Source of the DNA: Paralichthys olivaceus
Lineage: Eukaryota > Chordata > Actinopteri > Pleuronectiformes > Paralichthyidae
Length of the DNA stretch: 64,000 nucleotides
Assembly: GCF_024713975.1 (NCBI RefSeq)
Contig: NC_091096.1
Span: 25,135,458 to 25,199,457, forward strand
Reading direction: 5' to 3'
Below, piece after piece: positions 12,630 to 25,154 of this stretch. How positions within the stretch are numbered: the first letter of the stretch is position 1; each line of letters begins with the position of its first letter. Below the pieces are notes generated by a model that was given only the letters and a program-made list of their open reading frames with translations, had not been told where the DNA came from and ran no database searches. Position numbers and translations under genes: made by a program.

Positions 12630-13365
12630 TAGGGATGTGCACTTTTTATCTCACCAATAACCAGTACTCATTAATTAACCATTATCCGACAGGAAACTAT
12701 TTTTACAAGGATTCATTTTTAAATGTGCAAACAATTTAAACAATAAAATAGAACAATAATTCTACAGTTTTTGATTTTTGATTAGGCTACCTAGACTGTG
12801 TCCGCCTACAAAATCAGATTTGTCTCCTATTTACATACAAGTGTTGCACCGTTGTGTCATTTTAAAGCTGTGTGCAATGCTCTTTACATCACTATCTGTC
12901 TCTTGCCTCTCTCGGACTATCCATCAGCAGCATTGGGATCAGTCCTGCCGCCGAAGTGCCCCAGTGGACCATTAAAACATCCATTATGTTTTACCATCCT
13001 GAGCAGTCACGCAAACCTAATATCGGTTCTAATTTTTGCTTTGGTGATCATAAAGGTAAACTGCTGCATGTACAGTTTGCAATGACATTAATCAACCTCC
13101 ATAACATACCAGGTCAAAGCGGACATCTTGTCTGCTGGTTTTTATTCCGAAACAGCAACATGTCCACTTGTGAATCCTTTGGCAGAGAATGTTCAATCAG
13201 ATGATACTGATGTCCCACAGTAGAGATGGAGTTTATCTTATCTAAGAGTGGTCAGCCACATTAAACATCTGATTTTTAAAAGATTTCTAACTATTAACTT
13301 ACTGTATTATTCAGTCAAAATACTTATTGTCGGTTAGTGGTTAAACTTAATTATGCACATCCCTA
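12630..13365. mobile_element. hAT-like MITE (ends TAGGGATGTGCA)
   Basis: TAGGGATGTGCA at 12630 is mirrored by TGCACATCCCTA ending at 13365; adjacent sequence (TTAACCATTATCCGACA against TGTCGGTTAGTGGTTAA) is also inverted. About 736 bp without transposase. No convincing 8-bp target duplication. Lies just 3' of ppm1f, possibly in its 3' UTR. Confidence 0.65.
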
Positions 13366-13601
13366 TCCCCATCATATGATATCTTTACGACTGTATGCGT
13401 GTATGATTTTTAAAGTCTGCTTTAAACCTCCATATCGGTTGTTTATCTGTGTGGTATTGACTGTAAAAAGGGCTTTGTATCTACGTGGGAGTTTAGCTGT
13501 TGCAAAATAGTTTCCATTCAGTTCTGTTTTATAAGAAATACTATTAACATACACATTGCAAGTATTCAGTCCTTGTTTCTGTTATGGCACAGGAGGAAAA
13601 C

Positions 13602-14342
13602 TTTGTTTTTAAATATATTTTATTGAAAAGAATGGCCAGCACATTATCAGAATAATACACAATAAATGTGTCCACCTTCCATTTTTCATTTTCATAGTGA
13701 ACAGTCCCTTCCATCAAAGCCCCACCACATCTCCCCCCATCCAACCCCCCAGCACCCCCCATGGAACTATTGTAACCAGGCAGACAATATGACAGAAATG
13801 TATAATGTGAGGTAAGAGATGACCCGAAGCGATTCATCACAGAAGGCAAAGTAGTTAAGGCAATTCAAACTGTAGTGCAAATGTGCGCATTTGGGAGTAA
13901 ATGCCTGAATAAGTTACAGGCAATAATGTCAAAGAAATTAAATTAACACAGCAGAATCAAAACAAAAGAAAATAGAAAATAAGAAAATGGGAAAAGAAAA
14001 AGAAACACTACAGTGACATTTCTCCAGGGGAGAGCTGGTTAACATAACTGATCAGTGGCTTCCAATGAGAATCAAATTTATCAGAGGAACCTCTGAGCGT
14101 GAACTTTATTTTCTCCCGTTTTAAGAGGAACAGAGTTTAAGAGGCACAGCCAGGCCTTAAATAAGTGATGTAAGGGTGATTTCCACAAAAACAGAATCTT
14201 CCGACGGGCAATCAGAGAAGTAAAAGTAATGGCATTCACCCTTTGACATTCAAGTCACAAGGGGTCTATTGCATCCCTCATCTAATCTGCCCGGGTAGAT
14301 CTTGGTAAGCCTGGCCTTACTGTAGTGAATTCTATGTACTGA
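13602..14342 (-). mobile_element. 5'-truncated L1-type LINE
   Basis: Flanked by a perfect 14-bp direct repeat CACAGGAGGAAAAC (13588-13601 and 14343-14356), the mark of target-primed insertion. On the minus strand it encodes the ORF2 tail typical of fish L1 elements (IARRKILFLWKS-like, then LFKAWLCLLNSVPL-like), followed by a 3' UTR and a weak T-rich run at 13602. About 741 bp of a multi-kb element remains and reverse transcriptase is absent, so it is dead. Confidence 0.75.
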
Positions 14343-14356
14343 CACAGGAGGAAAAC

Positions 14357-16426
14357 ATTACTGAAGCAGATGTGTGACATGAAAGGCCATAATGATTTGA
14401 AATGTATAAACGGAACACTGAAATGTGACATTTAACCACTACAGAATACGTAATGTGTCTGCATTGAAAATTTTACTTTTTACGTTTTTTTGAATGTGTG
14501 CTTTGAATTAAGCTCTTTTGAAAATTTAAATTACATTATTTCCAAACATATAGGTTTTTTTCAGCTTTACAAATTCACATAGAAAGTTCCAGTGTCCTAA
14601 GTTGGCACCACAGTGGCAGATTTAACTTTAATATCTTTAAAAGTGTTTATGAGTAATGTCTCCTTTTTTATCAGATAGGTAGTCAGAAACAGATTTTTAT
14701 TATTCGTAGCCAAGTGGCTAATTAAGCTAATTATAGCTTCATTAGTCTATCGAAAATGATATCGACCTTCTTCCACAAATTTCTACCTGTATGTGGAACA
14801 CGTATTTTGTGAAACTCACAGTTGGTATGTGTGTTGTAGATTGTCTGAGAAAGCGCAGTGCTGAATTTTGTGCTATTTGAACATATGATATTTTCAATAT
14901 TAATAAAATATAAATAAACAGGCGACCAGCACTCTGTAGCAGGCAGTAGTAGTAGATGCCTGTTGCACAGCTCATTCCACACAGGCAGTAATAATTAACT
15001 AAGGCTAATAGCTCAGCGTCTTCATGAACTACAGATCTCTGTATGTAGCATTGTTCTTTAGCTTTGTGACACAGGCGTCTGGGACCAGCCTCAGAACTTG
15101 TTAATAAGTCTTGGCTTTGGAAATACTGAAAGCTACTTCTTCAGATACCAAACCAGTTACCTGATCATGCTAGCTTTAGAGCAAATTAACACAAAGTTAA
15201 TTCCATTTCTTATCCTTTAAAAGGCTGGGGGGAAAAAAACTTCTCCAAAACAACATCAAGTATTTCAAAACGTTTGTGCCGAGATAATGTTGCTACGCTA
15301 TGATTCGACAATTTCTGCATGGTGAAGGGTTTTAGCAAGTTTAATTCAAATCACACACGGATGGTTTTAACAGATTTAATAGTAGAATAATCAGTAGAAT
15401 TTGAATGGAACAATTTTGTGTTTTGCTGTGGTCAATCACCACGTAGATTCATTTGCTTGTAAGATTCAAATAATTCCAGCTTTTCTTTGCTTCCATATTT
15501 CGGGAAATATTGTTATGACAAGTCTGTTACCTTTATTTAAACTGTTATTATTTTTTGTCAAACTTAAGTTCTCATTTACCACATCTACTGTACAGTGTTT
15601 TTTCTTCGACTCAGTATTACATGCAGTGTTTGGAAATTACCACGTGTCTTTGAAAATAACCGTGCAAAAAGGTCTCAGATGGGTTCTGCAGTGAGAAATG
15701 TTTTATCACAAGTAGCCTTAACTGTGCTGCACTGGATTATAATCCACTTTCTTTTCTATCTCTAATGCCAAACAGTATGACAATTAAGTATTTTACACTG
15801 TATAGGGATCACTGAGGGAGCATCAGTGATCCCAGACTAACTGCGTAAGCTTGTCTGACGGGTGTTGCTTCTTTAACTGGATCACAAACAGTATTTCTAA
15901 CGCATAAAATGTTTTTCTTTTTTCTTTTATACGTTTTTAACAGGTATTGATCATATTTTATTGTGAACATTAAGATATCAGCTTTAATGATTTTGGGATG
16001 TATTGATACTGTTTTGCTCACAAGATGGTTTGCTGTTTTAAATAACGACTGAATAAAAAGCTGTGTGAGTTGAATATATTTTGAGGATGCGTATGCCACT
16101 TATTTAAAGCAAGGTTATGGGTGTCATTTATGTCAACTTAGAGCATATAACATAAATTTACACTGTAAAAATATCAGATTGACATCTGGAAATGAGATGT
16201 TTCAGAAGATGATTAGATGATTGTCTGGTTGAATTGGTGAGACTCAGAGTTAATTTAAAAAAAAAACATTAAAAGATCTGAAAGACTCCACATCTGGTAA
16301 TAAAACAAAGTACACATTTTAAAAACATTGATACCATGACTAATAAAACACTGAGTTTCTTGAAATGAGGCAAACAACTGAGTTGAATTCTAACAAAAGG
16401 TTTTATGGAGCAATGCCCAGAAAAGA
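14357..16426. other. AT-rich spacer between ppm1f and the chemokine array
   Basis: No recognised gene. May include a long ppm1f 3' UTR; an AATAAA occurs at 16052-16057. Sequence immediately before 16427 is not shared with the array units and marks the left edge of the array. Confidence 0.45.
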
Positions 16427-17553
16427 CCCCAGAGGAAAGCTTTTGGCAAAGTACAGTAGACAGTATCCTCTTGGCATCACTACAATGAGTTCTAGCCAAG
16501 TGACAACCCACCATGACATCACCTGTTTTGGCCATATCCATATTTGGAGCCTGACTAAGAGTTGGAGGACACGGCACACACTACCACCTGCCCCAGTCTG
16601 ATAGAGCCCAAATGAAGTGGCTTCTCTCCCCTCTGTTCCAGCCACCTCTCCACTCTCCTCAACAGGTCGAGGCAGATGGCCGCCCAGATGTGTTTGGTTC
16701 TGTTGGCAGCTTCATCCAGTTTTTTTCTCTCCACATTCGCCAATCCGGGAACTGTTGGGTTTCTCTATAATATAATATGATATATAATATAATAATAACA
16801 TAGACTTGATGCATCAAGGAGACCAGAAGGTGAAACAATATCCAAACACTAACAGAGTAACATGAGCAACTGTCACCCCCAAGTCTGAAGATGTCTCCCA
16901 TATATCTTCCTCTACTTGTGTCACCCAGCACATCCATGAGTGGATAGAATTGCTGTCACTCTCTATGTTACATGTAGATGTTTGTATCCTATTGGATAGT
17001 TAAGGCTAAATATGCATTCCTAAATCACATTGTGTCTTTATGTCTTGCCACTAGTGTCTCTGTCTGGCACATCTGAATTAGATATGAAAGTCCCTAAGCA
17101 TAGACAATACTAAACCTGACCTTGGGTACTGCTTGGAGAGAGAAGGGAGTATCTGTGGAATGAGACAGCCACTACTTCCTGTACAGATATAGTGTGATAT
17201 ACACTATATACATAATGTATAGTGGCATATACAGTAATGTGTGAGGTTGAGCAAAAATTCCTCAATGGTCTCGATTTTAAAATCTCATAAAGTCCCTTGA
17301 AATCATGTATGTTGGGATTTGGCGCTACGCAAATAAAATTTAACTGAAGAGATTTAATATTTCTTACACTGCAGGTCCACATTGCAGTGCTGCACACACA
17401 TAATGAATACAACAATCTCATGGGGAAATAGCAGGAGAACATGATGACCAGCCTGCACAACAACATCCAAACCCTTTAGGATGACCAGGAATGCTGGGTG
17501 GGAGCAAATCCCTGAAGAAAAAACCGCAAGTACAGGAAGTCCATCCATAGTTT

Positions 17554-17559
17554 TTTATT
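17554..17559 (-). terminator. Poly(A) signal of chemokine copy 1
   Basis: AATAAA on the minus strand about 160 bases after the stop codon. Two ATTTA motifs lie in the 3' UTR (17564-17568 and 17596-17600), as is usual for unstable cytokine mRNAs. Equivalent sequence follows each of the other copies. Confidence 0.6.
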
Positions 17560-17715
17560 ATTGTAAATATATGTACAGATTATTTACATTGTATATAAAT
17601 ATATGTGTGAAGACAAGTTGAGAACATGATCTGATGATCAGCCACAGAGAACATTTGAACACTTAATAATAACCTGACAAAGGTAAGCTTCTATGACAAC
17701 AGTGGTTCAGTGCCA

Positions 17716-18569
17716 TTACATGGCGGCTGGTGCAGAGTCTGTGATGCGGCTGCTTGTTGAGTTCAAGGAATTTGTTTGACTGGAGCTCGTCGTCATGATC
17801 ACTCGTCTCTTGTTCTCCTGCCTGAATCAACAAATGACACTGTTAGTTAAAAAGCGATTTGAATGTGAAGCAGCCACAGTGTTGTGTGAGACCCCTTCCC
17901 TGCAACAAGACTGTGTCATGTTGTCAGATGTTTCTACAGTCGAGCTGGACTTACTTTTTTTTGTTCATCAGAATTAATTTTCCAAGTTGTGACAGTGGAT
18001 CCACGCATTTCTCCTCTTCTTTAATGGTGCTGTGAGAGAAACATGTCATGTTAAAGAAACCCTGGTGAATGGCACGTGAATGTGAAGTCATTCAGGTCAT
18101 CTACTCACATAATAATCTCCGTTTGATCGCAGAAGCTGTTTGGTGGGTTTATGACTGGCTCTGACTTGATATGCCGCACGAAGTGTTTGGTGACCTGGCC
18201 GATATAACCGTTTAAGCACTTGCATTTTCTGGATCTGCTGTCCGGCATTCCTGTGGGAAGAGGAGACAGGCATTTAGGACTAGGTTAAAGGTCAGCTCAC
18301 CAGACTGTACTGAAGCCTGATAACACCAATAAATGGCATTCTGCAATTCTAGGATAGAGCGAATGATATTGCCTATTTTGTTTCCGGAATTTCTCCACAG
18401 CTTTAAAGATAAAAAGATATTTTCTTGTATGCGTAATGATATAATTGGCAAAGTGTCATAAACAGATTTTGGTTTTCTGTGAATAAAATGACATTTTCTG
18501 ATTTAGTACAGTACCTTGAGCACAGAGGACAAGCAGGCAGCTGAGGAAGGTAATAGTGGATGAGTTCAT
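17716..18569 (-). CDS. CXC chemokine, CXCL9/10/11-like, copy 1 (type A)
   Basis: Secreted chemotactic cytokine, predicted CXCR3-type ligand. Exons on the minus strand: 18515-18569, 18109-18250, 17955-18029 and 17716-17821 (TAA), all AG/GT, phases 1/2/2, giving 125 residues. Exon 1 is a hydrophobic signal peptide (MNSSTITFLSCLLVLCAQ). Exon 2 starts GMPDSRSRKCKCLNGY: the CXC motif is CKC with no ELR before it, resembling the start of CXCL10. Third cysteine is in NSFCDQTEII, fourth in KEEEKCVDPLSQLGKLIL, the CXCL11-like pattern. Four exons with these phases are standard for CXC genes. The tail is basic (QENKRR), then Ser/Thr-rich, ending DSAPAAM. Copy-specific: Glu after TIK, Leu in DPLSQ, and Ser-Ser before Arg in the tail. 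Fish genes of this kind are named cxcl11.x; exact orthology is not established. Confidence 0.92.
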
Positions 18570-18749
18570 GGTTGTGGCTGTAGTCAGGTTCTGGCTCTCC
18601 CTGTAGTGTCTCTCTTCAGTCTGGACTCCTGGTGATAAACAGCACAGAAAGTGTCATCCTTTTATACGCAGGGAATCCAGGGCATGAGTAGCAGCACTTT
18701 CATTTTCACTGTCCCTTCCCTTTTCTTCAAGTAATACTTTTTCCCGGAA
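18570..18749 (-). promoter_or_regulatory. Promoter of copy 1: TATA, ISRE, GAS
   Basis: Minus strand, going upstream from the ATG: TATAAAA (18660-18666), ISRE core GAAAATGAAA (18698-18707) and GAS palindrome TTCCCGGAA (18741-18749). GGGAATCC at about 18671-18678 is a weak NF-kB-like half. ISRE plus GAS is the layout expected of an interferon-induced CXCL9/10/11-type gene. Confidence 0.7.
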
Positions 18750-21700
18750 TCAGAAAGCTCTTCTCTAGAAAGTTTGTTTCAGTGTATCATTGTGTTAAAA
18801 TCTGCACACAAAGCTATTCTGCGGTGGGGGCGTGACCAGTCAGAAACAATATGTATATGTAAAATGAATGAATGATCTACTTTTCCTGATAATTGTTAAA
18901 GATGGATGAAAATGTAAAAACAAGCAAACAAACGAGCAGGGACAAAAAACTTTCCCAAAAAACCATTGCCTGACTGGGGTATGTAACACATGCAGGCTAT
19001 ACATCACTCCTCTATATATTTTCTGATTTGGTTGCAAAAAGACATACATGTTGCTATTTTTAATGTATATTCCAATCTATCAGACTAGAAAAATGATTAC
19101 ATTTGAGCTCATCTAGTGACATAGATGAAAAGTTAGCTACAACCCAGGTTGGAATCAGTGAGGGGCACTGCAGGTAAATAAACCCACGTCCTCAAGATAA
19201 ATTGATTTGTCCAAATGAGGCTTAAAGGTCTCCAGACTCATGAGCAGCTGTGTGAGGCTGTTCCTTTAGTGTTTGAGCTAAATGCTAAGAACCATTGCAA
19301 AAAAGCATTAAATAAGAGGCAAAACTTAAGCTGATGGTAATGTCACCAGATTTTTTAAAGAGTTTAAACAAAAGTAACACAAGTTAGCAAGTAAAAAAGT
19401 TATATAAAAAAATACAGTAATATCAAACTGTTTACTCCTCCATTAAAGACATGGAAAAGCATCAGATTATGAAGAACTAATCACATCATGAGGAAGCTAG
19501 AATCCTAAACCTAAAGGAGAAATTAGAAAACATAGATTCACATACTCAATAAATGAACACAAAATAGGTTTCATGTGGGATACTCTTGTCAAAGTAAATT
19601 CTTACTGTTTGTAAAAACACTGCTCCAACAGAAGATTTACCGAACCTGGAGTTCAAATTGAAAATATTCCTTTTTGAGAAAGGTCAGAGATGTGAGCTAC
19701 TGCAGCAGAGTTGGGTTGAGCACGCCACATAGATGATGATGACCATTAGCATTCATGATATGGTGAAAGTCATTAGCTGTGTCTCAATTCACAGACTACA
19801 TCCTTCAGAGGCTGCATTTGAAAACCGATTGCTTCACAGCAACGTGACCAGGCTGTCCAGTTTCAAAAGGCTTCTTCAAATGTCTGATCTAACCTTTCCC
19901 AAGAGCCACTGCGCTTCAGTGATAAACCCTATTTTAAAGAGGCTATGGTACCAATCCAATGCTTAAGTGTCGGGCTTCAACTTAAAGGTTCAGTGTGTAG
20001 AATTTTGTGATATCTAGTGTTGAAGTTGCATGTTGCAGCTGAACACCCCTCACCTCACGCTCTCCTTCCAAACATGAAAAAGAACCTGTGGTAGCTTCAG
20101 TTGTCATAAAAACTCAAAAAGTGTTTAGTTTGTTCAGTCTGGACTAATGTAAAAAACATGGCGGCCTCCATAGAGAGAGTCCCCTCCATGTAAATATAAG
20201 GTATTTAAATATAAAGGACTTTTTATGGGGTCAAGAAAACTACAATTCATACAATTTAGATGAAACGAACTAGTGAAAACATCATGAGGATTATTCTACA
20301 TTACATTTCTGCCAATAGTTCCCTTTCACCTAAATCCTACACACTGGACCATTAACCAAACAGCTAACCATACACATGTGTATAAAACAAAGCGTAAACC
20401 TAAAACTTTGTAGTGTCCAACCATTATTCTTGTTTCAAGTCAACAGTTTTTTTATTTCAGTTCGGCCTTCCCAGTCTACACAGTCCACAAAGCAGGTGGC
20501 CTTCGTAGGCCCCAGAGGAAAGCTTTTGGCAAAGTACAGTAGACAGTATCCTCTTGGCATCACTACAATGAGTTCTAGCCAATTGACAACCCACCATGAC
20601 ATCACCTGTTTTGGCCATATCCATATTTGGAGCCTGACTAAGAGCTCGAGGACACAGCACACACTACCACCTGCCCCACTCTGATAGAGCCCAAATGAAG
20701 TGGCTTCTCTCCCCTCTGTTCCACCCACCTCTCCACTCTCCTCAACAGGTTGAGGCAGATGGCCGCCCAGATGTGTTTGGTTCTGTTGGCAGCTTCATCC
20801 AGTTTTTTTCTCTCCACAGTCGCTAATCCGGGAACTGTTGGGTTTCTCTATAATATTGTACGGTGTCTGTTATGGAAGTTTTCTGGGGGCTGGTGAAAGC
20901 AGAACTCAGACAGCAGCTGATGTCTGATGCAGAAGATTTTAACATAGACTTGATGCATCAAGGAGACCAGAAGGTGAAACAATATCCAAACACTAACAGA
21001 GTAACATGAGCAACTGTCACCCCCAAGTCTGAAGATGTCTCCCATATATCTTCCTCTACTTGTGTCACCCAGCACATCCATGAGTGGATAGAATTGCTGT
21101 CACTCTCTATGTTACATGTAGATGTTTGTATCCTATTGGATAGTTAAATCTAAATATGCATTCCTAAGTCACATTGTGTCCTTATGTCTTGCCACTAGTG
21201 TCTCTGTCTGGCACATCTGAATTAGATATGAAAGTCCCTAAGCATAGACAATACTAAACCTGACCTTGGGTACTGCTTGGAGAGAGAAGGGAGTATCTGT
21301 GGAATGAGACAGCCACTACTTCCTGTACAGCTATAGTGTGATATACACTATATACATAATGTACAGTGGCAAATACAGTAATGTGTGAGGTTGAGCAAAA
21401 ATTCCTCAATGGTCTCTATCTTAAAATCTTGTAAAGTCCCTTGAAATCATGTATGTTGGGATTTGGCGCTACGCAAATAAAATTTAATTGAAGAGATTTA
21501 ATATTTCTTACACTGCAGGTCCACATTGCAGTGCTGCACACACATAATGAATACAACAATCTCATGGGGAAATAGCAGGAGAACATGATGACCAGCCTGC
21601 ACAACAACATCCAAACCCTTTAGGATGACCAGGAATGCTGGGTGGGAGCAAATCCCTGAAGAAAAAACCGCAAGTGCAGGAAGTCCATCCATAGTTTTTT

Positions 21701-21861
21701 ATTATTGTAAATATATGTACAGATTATTTACATTGTATATAAATATATATGTGTGAAGACAAGTTGAGAACATGATCCGATGATCAGCCACAGAGAACAT
21801 TTGAACACTTAATAATAACCTGACAAAGGTAAGCTTCTATGACAACAGTGGTTCAGTGCCA

Positions 21862-22717
21862 TTACATGGCGGCTGGTGCAGAGTCTGTGATGCGGCCGCT
21901 TGTTGAGTTCAAGGTATTTGTTTGACTGGAGCTCGTCGTCATGATCACACGTCTCTTGTTCTCCTGCCTGAATCAACAAATGACACTGTTAGTTAAAAAG
22001 CAATTTGAATGTGAAGCAGCCACAGTGTTGTGTGAGACCCCTTCCCTGCAACAAGACCGTGTCATGTTGTCAGATGTTTCTACAGTCGAGCTGGACTTAC
22101 TTTTTTTTGTTCATCAGAAACAATTTTCCAAGTTGTGACATTGGATCCACGCATTTCTCCTCATCTTTAATGGTGCTGTGAGAGAAACACGAGTCATGTT
22201 AAAGAAACCCTGGTGAATGGCACGTGAATGTGAAGTCATTCAGGTCATCTACTCACATAATAATCTCCGTTTGATCGCAGAAGCTGTTTGGTGGGTTTAT
22301 GACTGGCTCTGACTTGATATGCCGCACGAAGTGTTTGGTGACCTGGCCGATATAACCGTTTAAGCACTTGCATTTTCTGGATCTGCTGTCCGGCATTCCT
22401 GTGGGAAGAGGAGACAGGCATTTAGGACTAGGTTAAAGGTCAGCTCACCAGACTGTACTGAAGCCTGATAACACCAATAAATGGCATTCTGCAATTCTAG
22501 GATAGAGCGAATGATATTGCCTATTTTGTTTCCGGAATTTCTCCACAGCTTTAAAGATAAAAAGATATTTTCTTGTATGCGTAATGATATAATTGGCAAA
22601 GTGTCATAAACAGATTTTCGTTTCCTGTGAATAAAATGACATTTTCTGATTTAGTACAGTACCTTGAGCACAGAGGACAAGCAGGCAGCTGAGGAAGGTA
22701 ATAGTGGATGAGTTCAT
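21862..22717 (-). CDS. CXC chemokine, CXCL9/10/11-like, copy 2 (type A)
   Basis: Exons 22663-22717, 22257-22398, 22101-22175 and 21862-21967 (TAA); 125 residues, all splice borders intact. Exon 2 reads as type A (KHFVRHIKSEP, then INPPNSFCDQTE). Copy-specific residues: Asp after TIK, Met in DPMSQ, and Phe in GKLFL, the predicted start of the C-terminal helix, where most copies have Ile. The tail has Thr-Leu and Ser-Gly-Arg in place of the Ser-Leu and Ser-Ser-Arg of copy 1. Same strand and spacing as its neighbours. Confidence 0.92.
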
Positions 22718-22897
22718 GGTTGTGGCTGTAGTCAGGTTCTGGCTCTCCCTGTAGTGTCTCTCTTCAGTCTGGACTCCTGGTGATAAACAGCACAGAAAGT
22801 GTCATCCTTTTATACGCAGGGAATCCAGGGCATGAGTAGCAGCACTTTCATTTTCACTGTCCCTTCCCTTTTCTTCAAGTAATATTTTTTCCCGGAA
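22718..22897 (-). promoter_or_regulatory. Promoter of copy 2: TATA, ISRE, GAS
   Basis: TATAAAA 22808-22814, ISRE core GAAAATGAAA 22846-22855 and GAS TTCCCGGAA 22889-22897. All three intact. Confidence 0.7.
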
Positions 22898-24724
22898 TCA
22901 GAAAGCTCTTCTCTAGAAAGTTTGGTTCAGTGAATCATTGTGTTAAAATCTGCACACAAAGCTATTCTGCGGTGGGGGCGTGACCAGTCAGAAGCAATAT
23001 GTATATGTAAAAATGAATGAATGATCTACTTTTCCTGATAATTGTTAAAGATGGATGAAAATGTAAAAACAAGCAAACAAACGAGCAGGGACGAAAACTT
23101 TCCAAAAAAAACCATTGCCTGACTGGGGTATGTAACACATGCAGGCTATACATCACTCCTCTATATATTTTCTGATTTGGTTGCAAAAAGACATACATGC
23201 TGCTATTTTTAATGTATATTCCAATCTATCAGACTAGAAAAATGATTACATTTGAGCTCATCTAGTGACATAGATGAGAAGTTAGCTACAACCCAGGTTG
23301 GAATCAGTGAGGGGCACTGCAGGTAAATAAACCCACGTCCTCAAGATAAATTGATTTGTCCTAATGAGGCTTAAAGGTCTCCAGACTCATGAGCAGCTGT
23401 GTGAGGCTGTTCCTTTAGTGTTTGAGCTAAATGCTAAGAACCATTGCAAAAAAGCATTAAATAAGAGGTCAAACTTAAGCTGATGGTAATGTCACCAGAT
23501 TTTTTAAAGAGTTTAAACAAAAGTAACACAAGTTAGCAAGTAAAAAAGTTATATAAAAAAATACAGTAATATAAAACTGTTTACTCCTCCATTAAAGACA
23601 TGGAAAAGCATCAGATTATGAAGAACTAATCACATCATGAGGAAGCTAGAATCCTAAACCTAAAGGAGAAATTAGAAAACATAGATTCACATACTCAATA
23701 AATGAACACAAAATAGGTTTCATGTGGGATACTCTTGTCAAAGTAAATTCTTACTGTTTGTAAAAACACTGCTCCAACAGAAGATTTACCGAACCTGGAG
23801 TTCAAATTGAAAATATTCCTTTTTGAGAAAGGTCAGAGATGTGAGCTACTGCAGCAGAGTTGGGTTGAGCACGCCACATAGATGATGATGACCATTAGCA
23901 TTCATGATACGGTGAAAGTCATTAGCTGTGTCTCAATTCACAGACTACATCCTTCAGAGGCTGCATTTGAAAACCGATTGCATCACAGCAACGTGACCAG
24001 GCTGTCCAGTTTCAAGAGGCTTCTTCAAATGTCTGACCTAACCTTTCCCAAGAGCCACTGCGCTTCAGTGATAAACCCTATTTTAAAGAGGCTATGGTAC
24101 CAATCCAATGCTTAAGTGTCAGGCTTCAACTTAAAGGTTCAGTGTGTAGAATTTTGTGATATCTAGTGTTGAAGTTGCATGTTGCAGCTGAACACCCCTC
24201 ACCTCACCCTCTCCTTCTAAACATGGAAAAGAACCTGTGGTAGCCTTTAATTGTCATAAAAACTCAAAAGGTGTTCAGTTTGTCCAGTCTGGACTAATGT
24301 AAAAAACATGGCGGCCTCCATAGAGAGGGTCCCCTCCATGTAAATATAAAGTATTTAAATATAAAGGACCTTTTCTGGGGTCAAGAAAACTACAATTCAT
24401 ACAATTTAGATGAAACAAACTAGTGAAAACGTCATGAGGATTATTCTACATTACATTTCTGCCAATAGATCCCTTCCACCTAAATCTTACACACTGGACC
24501 ATTAACCAAACAGCTAACCATACACATGTGTATAAAACAAAGCGTAAACCTAAAACCTTGTAGTGTCCAACCATTATTCTTGTTTCTAGGTAACAGTTTT
24601 TTTATTTCAGTTCGGCCTTCCCAGTCTACACGGTCCACAAAGCAGGTGGCCTTCGTAGGCCCCAGAGGAAAGCTTTTGGCAAAGTACAGTAGACAGTATC
24701 CTCTTGGCATCACTACAATGAGTT

Positions 24725-25154
24725 CTAGTGTGGTGTCTGAAATGCTATGTGTAGTCCTCCCCATAAAAGAAACGTATATGTGGCTTTTAGGTTCACCGGT
24801 CCTGAGGAATTTGGAGTAAGCCTGAATAAATAGTAGGGTGTTAGGACACACTTCAAAGGGGAACACTAAAATTTGAGATAGTATCTCTCTTCCCGTTACT
24901 GGATAACTGGGAAGAGCTGGATAAGTAACTAGATGTGTTTTAATTAGGTTTACGCAAACCCTCCTATATAAACGAGGAGATGAAGTTGCTTCGAGAGAAG
25001 ATTCACATTGGCCCCGAATCTCTCTCCAGGCAGATTGCTTTGCTTGTACTGATGCTGAACTTTTTGTAATAAACCTTTATATACAATCAAGACGGTGTCA
25101 TCGGAGATTCCTTCATCATCCTCACATCATCGCAACCCCAATATACGACACTAG
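24725..25154. mobile_element. Solo LTR of an LTR retroelement (unit 3)
   Basis: A 422-bp insertion (24729-25150), starting TG and ending CA, flanked by the 4-bp duplication CTAG (24725-24728 and 25151-25154). Units without it have a single CTAG here. It contains a TATATAAA box and a late AATAAA, as an LTR should. No internal coding region remains, so it is a fossil left by LTR-LTR recombination. Family (gypsy- or ERV-like) not resolved. Confidence 0.85.

Larger units (their letters stand above)
16427..20509. repeat. Array unit 1
   Basis: 4083 bp. Left-most unit; upstream flank is unique. Carries the short TA-rich variant near 16768-16800 that is shared with units 4 and 8. LINE-3'-tail-like sequence lies near 16600-16790 and 17280-17345, minus orientation. 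The TTAA MITE is at 19982-20355, inside hAT-like MITE sequence from about 19774. Confidence 0.93.
20510..24659. repeat. Array unit 2
   Basis: 4150 bp. Carries the long form of the segment after the TTTCTCTATAATATTG junction near 20840-20940. TTAA MITE at 24131-24505. Type A chemokine. Confidence 0.93.

Noticed and set aside
13544-13849. Minus-strand 101-residue frame MPSVMNRFGSS
   Set aside because: Runs across the LINE boundary and its 3' UTR; it is not a host gene.
17110-17466. Minus-strand frame starting MLLCRLVIMFSCYF, repeated in the units
   Set aside because: Downstream of the chemokine poly(A) signal and overlapping LINE-tail-like sequence (AAATTTTATTTGCGTAGC); hydrophobic by AT-rich composition.
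19733-19966. Plus-strand frame MMMTISIHDMVKV, repeated in all nine units
   Set aside because: Spans the left arm of an hAT-like MITE (GTGTCTCAATTCACAG, CATCCTTCAGAGG). Its recurrence reflects unit copying, not a second gene.
20376-20684. Plus-strand frame MCIKQSVNLKLC crossing the unit junction
   Set aside because: Crosses MITE arm and unit boundary; it differs between units according to which repeats adjoin.
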